From Bacteroidales bacterium UBA3389 (GTDB lineage Bacteria; Bacteroidota; Bacteroidia; Bacteroidales; P3): a DNA stretch of 8,212 nt. A program made the translations under genes and the position numbers. Below are positions 7,077 to 8,212 of the stretch, piece after piece (the first letter of the stretch is position 1; every line of letters starts with the position of its first letter). Location: assembly GCA_002358835.1 (NCBI GenBank), contig DEPP01000050.1, positions 1 to 8,212 on the forward strand, in the 5' to 3' direction. The notes under the pieces were generated by a model. The model worked only from the letters and a program-made list of their open reading frames with translations. It did not search any database and was not told the DNA's origin.

Positions 7077-7436
7077 ATGAAGATAGCATTACCTACAAGA
7101 GGAAATATGGTGGATGATCACTTCGGACACTGCGAAGCATTCACTATATATACGATTGAGAATAATCAAATCGTAAGTACAGAGAATTTGCCTTCACCTG
7201 CAGGCTGTGGTTGCAAATCCGGTGTTGCTGTAACCTTAGCTCAAATGGGTGTTGGCTTGATGTTGGCAGGCAACATGGGCGAAGGAGCTAAAAATGTTTT
7301 GGAATTTAATGGCATAAACGTGATAAGAGGTTGCCATGGTGAAGCAGAAATGGTAGTGAAGGCCTATTTGGAAGGACAAGTTGTCGATAGCGGAATCGGT
7401 TGCGAAGCACACCACTCTTGCGATCACGAACACTAA
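7077..7436 (+). CDS. NifX/NifB-like iron-molybdenum cofactor-binding-domain protein (Nitro_FeMo-Co family)
   Basis: This 119-aa cytosolic protein matches the small stand-alone members of the dinitrogenase iron-molybdenum cofactor family. It starts MKIALPTRGNMVDDHFGHCEAF, with the typical HFG motif (15-17), and has the RNase H-like layout with VGLMLAGNMGEGAKNVL (about 59-75) and GINVIRG (79-85). Six cysteines (19, 44, 46, 86, 109, 115) and a Cys/His-rich tail, CEAHHSCDHEH (109-119), suggest metal or Fe-S cluster binding. In nitrogen fixers relatives carry FeMo-co precursors, but no nif genes are visible here. Stand-alone homologues occur widely in anaerobes without nitrogenase, so the role is more likely general metal or cluster handling. 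GAGAGA just before the ATG is only a weak Shine-Dalgarno. No promoter is evident. It converges with ruvC. Confidence 0.88.
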   Translation: MKIALPTRGNMVDDHFGHCEAFTIYTIENNQIVSTENLPSPAGCGCKSGVAVTLAQMGVGLMLAGNMGEGAKNVLEFNGINVIRGCHGEAEMVVKAYLEGQVVDSGIGCEAHHSCDHEH

Positions 7437-7478
7437 AATTGAAACTGCGTTTGCGGAAAATAAAACAAAGAAAGACTC

Positions 7479-7520
7479 AACCCCGATTGCAAATCATTTC
7501 AAGCGATCGGGGTTTTGATT
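7479..7520. terminator. Bidirectional terminator shared by the NifX-like gene and ruvC
   Basis: AACCCCGATTGC (7479-7490) pairs with GCGATCGGGGTT (7503-7514) over 12 bp with one T-G wobble and a 12-nt loop. On the plus strand TTTTGATTT follows the stem. On the minus strand TTGAGTCTTTCTTT follows, weaker but T-rich. It ends the convergent NifX-like and ruvC transcripts. The ruvC stop codon (complement of 7494-7496) lies in the loop, and the last ruvC codons form one stem arm. Confidence 0.85.
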
Positions 7521-8078
7521 TATGAAAGCAGCCCAAGAAGTTTTTTTGCTTCGGGTTGCTTTTTTTGTTTTTTCGACTTCTGTCGGTAAATCCAACTGAT
7601 AAGAGTGGCAAACCGCAACTGCCAAAGCGTCGGTCGCATCGAGATATTTCGGAATATTGTCAAAACCATACATTCTTTGCAACATATTTGCCACCTGCTC
7701 CTTTGATGCAGCTCCATTTCCCGTTATGGATTGCTTGATTTTGCGTGGAGAATACTCGACAAAAGGAATGCTGCGAGAAAATGCCGCAGCTATGCAAAGC
7801 CCCTGTGCTCTGCCGAGTTTAAGCATTGATTGTACGTTTTTTCCAAAGAAAGGAGCTTCAATGGCCAGCATATCCGGGTGATAGCAATCGATGATTTCGA
7901 CAATCTTATCAAACAAAGACTTCATTTTTGTGTTCATTTCCTCTTTGCTTCCCAAGACCAGAACGTCCATTGTCAAGATTTCAACAGACTTATTCCGTTG
8001 TTCTATAACCGAATAGCCGAGAATGTTTGTTCCGGGGTCGATTCCGAGTATTCTTCTTTCTTTTGCAAATCGTGTCAT
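7494..8078 (-). CDS. ruvC: Crossover junction endodeoxyribonuclease RuvC (Holliday junction resolvase)
   Basis: It cleaves four-way DNA junctions symmetrically during recombination and repair, as a dimer working with the RuvAB branch-migration motor. The 194-aa protein is slightly longer than the E. coli enzyme. All four acidic catalytic residues are visible: D14 in GIDPGT, E74 in AIEAPF, and D147 and D150 in LDATDALAVA. Other family blocks are FFGKNVQSMLKLGRAQG (77-93) and YSPRKIKQSITGNGAASKEQV (109-129, split as YSPRKIKQ and GNGAASKEQV). The C-terminal tail (168-194) is Lys-rich and family-variable. ruvA and ruvB are not in the window. Minus-strand AAAAGAG before the ATG is only a weak Shine-Dalgarno. 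Its promoter lies about 35-65 nt upstream, and its 3' end is embedded in the shared terminator. Confidence 0.97.
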   Translation of the reverse strand: MTRFAKERRILGIDPGTNILGYSVIEQRNKSVEILTMDVLVLGSKEEMNTKMKSLFDKIVEIIDCYHPDMLAIEAPFFGKNVQSMLKLGRAQGLCIAAAFSRSIPFVEYSPRKIKQSITGNGAASKEQVANMLQRMYGFDNIPKYLDATDALAVAVCHSYQLDLPTEVEKTKKATRSKKTSWAAFINQNPDRLK

Positions 8079-8113
8079 CTCTTTTGTGTGAAGCTTTGTC
8101 TTAAAACGACCTG

Positions 8114-8143
8114 CAAAGATAGTGATAAAAATAATTCGTACAA
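8114..8143 (-). promoter_or_regulatory. Putative ruvC promoter
   Basis: On the minus strand TATCTTTG (complement of 8114-8121) matches TAnnTTTG, with TTGT (complement of 8140-8143) 18 nt upstream as a -33-like box. Predicted start near 8108 gives a leader of about 30 nt before the ruvC ATG. Both boxes and the spacing fit the Bacteroidota pattern. Confidence 0.65.
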
Positions 8144-8156
8144 TCTTCTGTTCTAT

Positions 8157-8171
8157 TGAAACAGTGTTTCA
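8157..8171. repeat. 15-bp palindrome upstream of the ruvC promoter
   Basis: TGAAACA (8157-8163) and TGTTTCA (8165-8171) form perfect 7-bp arms around one G. A third half-like GAAAC follows at 8179-8183. It lies about 14 bp upstream of the ruvC -33 box, where an activator or repressor could bind, but it could equally sit in the 3' end of an unseen upstream gene. Function unknown. Confidence 0.35.
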
Positions 8172-8212
8172 GCGGGACGAAACGCAGTTTTACAAATAAA
8201 GAAGACGCAGAA

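Noticed and set aside
7556..8159. Plus-strand open frames of 60-109 codons across ruvC
   Set aside because: They are antisense to a RuvC gene with all catalytic residues intact, and have no domains or start signals.
7442..8190. AAACTGCGTTT near 7442 and its reverse complement near 8180, flanking ruvC like inverted repeats of a mobile element
   Set aside because: An 11-base match is expected by chance several times in 8 kb when both strands are compared. There are no target duplications or transposase, and ruvC is a housekeeping gene.
8156..8212. A 19-codon open minus-strand frame ending in TAG at 8153-8155, possibly the C-terminus of a gene upstream of ruvC
   Set aside because: Such a short open stretch is expected by chance, and its translation matches no family I recognise. 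The sequence beyond the edge would decide.

Overview
This window reads as ordinary chromosomal core sequence from an AT-rich member of the Bacteroidota, probably Bacteroidales. The assignment rests on three observations. Several starts carry the Bacteroidota promoter element TAnnTTTG: trpS, glmS, the M23 peptidase gene and ruvC. Most starts lack a Shine-Dalgarno sequence. One gene encodes a DUF4301-type protein, a family I associate mainly with this phylum. I see no phage, IS, CRISPR, rRNA or tRNA signal.

Left block, minus strand (1-2240): trpS (tryptophanyl-tRNA synthetase) is followed by yebC (translation or transcription factor of the YebC/TACO1 family) and the N-terminal part of rsmI (16S rRNA methyltransferase, cut by the window edge). 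All three serve translation. A hairpin terminator lies between yebC and rsmI. A 150-bp divergent promoter region (2241-2390) separates trpS from glmS.

Central block, plus strand (2391-7436): glmS makes glucosamine-6-phosphate, the entry to UDP-GlcNAc, peptidoglycan and LPS. It ends at a strong terminator. Next comes a 515-aa DUF4301-type protein whose motifs look, in order, like those of UDP-sugar pyrophosphorylases. Then comes a secreted M23 endopeptidase with a C-terminal LysM domain, preceded by the clearest promoter and the only strong Shine-Dalgarno site in the window. Last is a small Cys/His-rich NifX/NifB-like protein. Three of these four genes have plausible cell-envelope or amino-sugar links, but terminators split them, so this is a neighbourhood rather than a proven operon.

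Right block, minus strand (7494-8212): ruvC (Holliday junction resolvase) converges on the NifX-like gene. The two share a bidirectional terminator whose loop contains the ruvC stop codon. Upstream of ruvC are a good promoter and a 15-bp palindrome.

The most interesting point is the DUF4301 protein, which I argue is a cryptic UDPGP-type nucleotidyltransferase. The rest is well-conserved housekeeping with a few regulatory curiosities.
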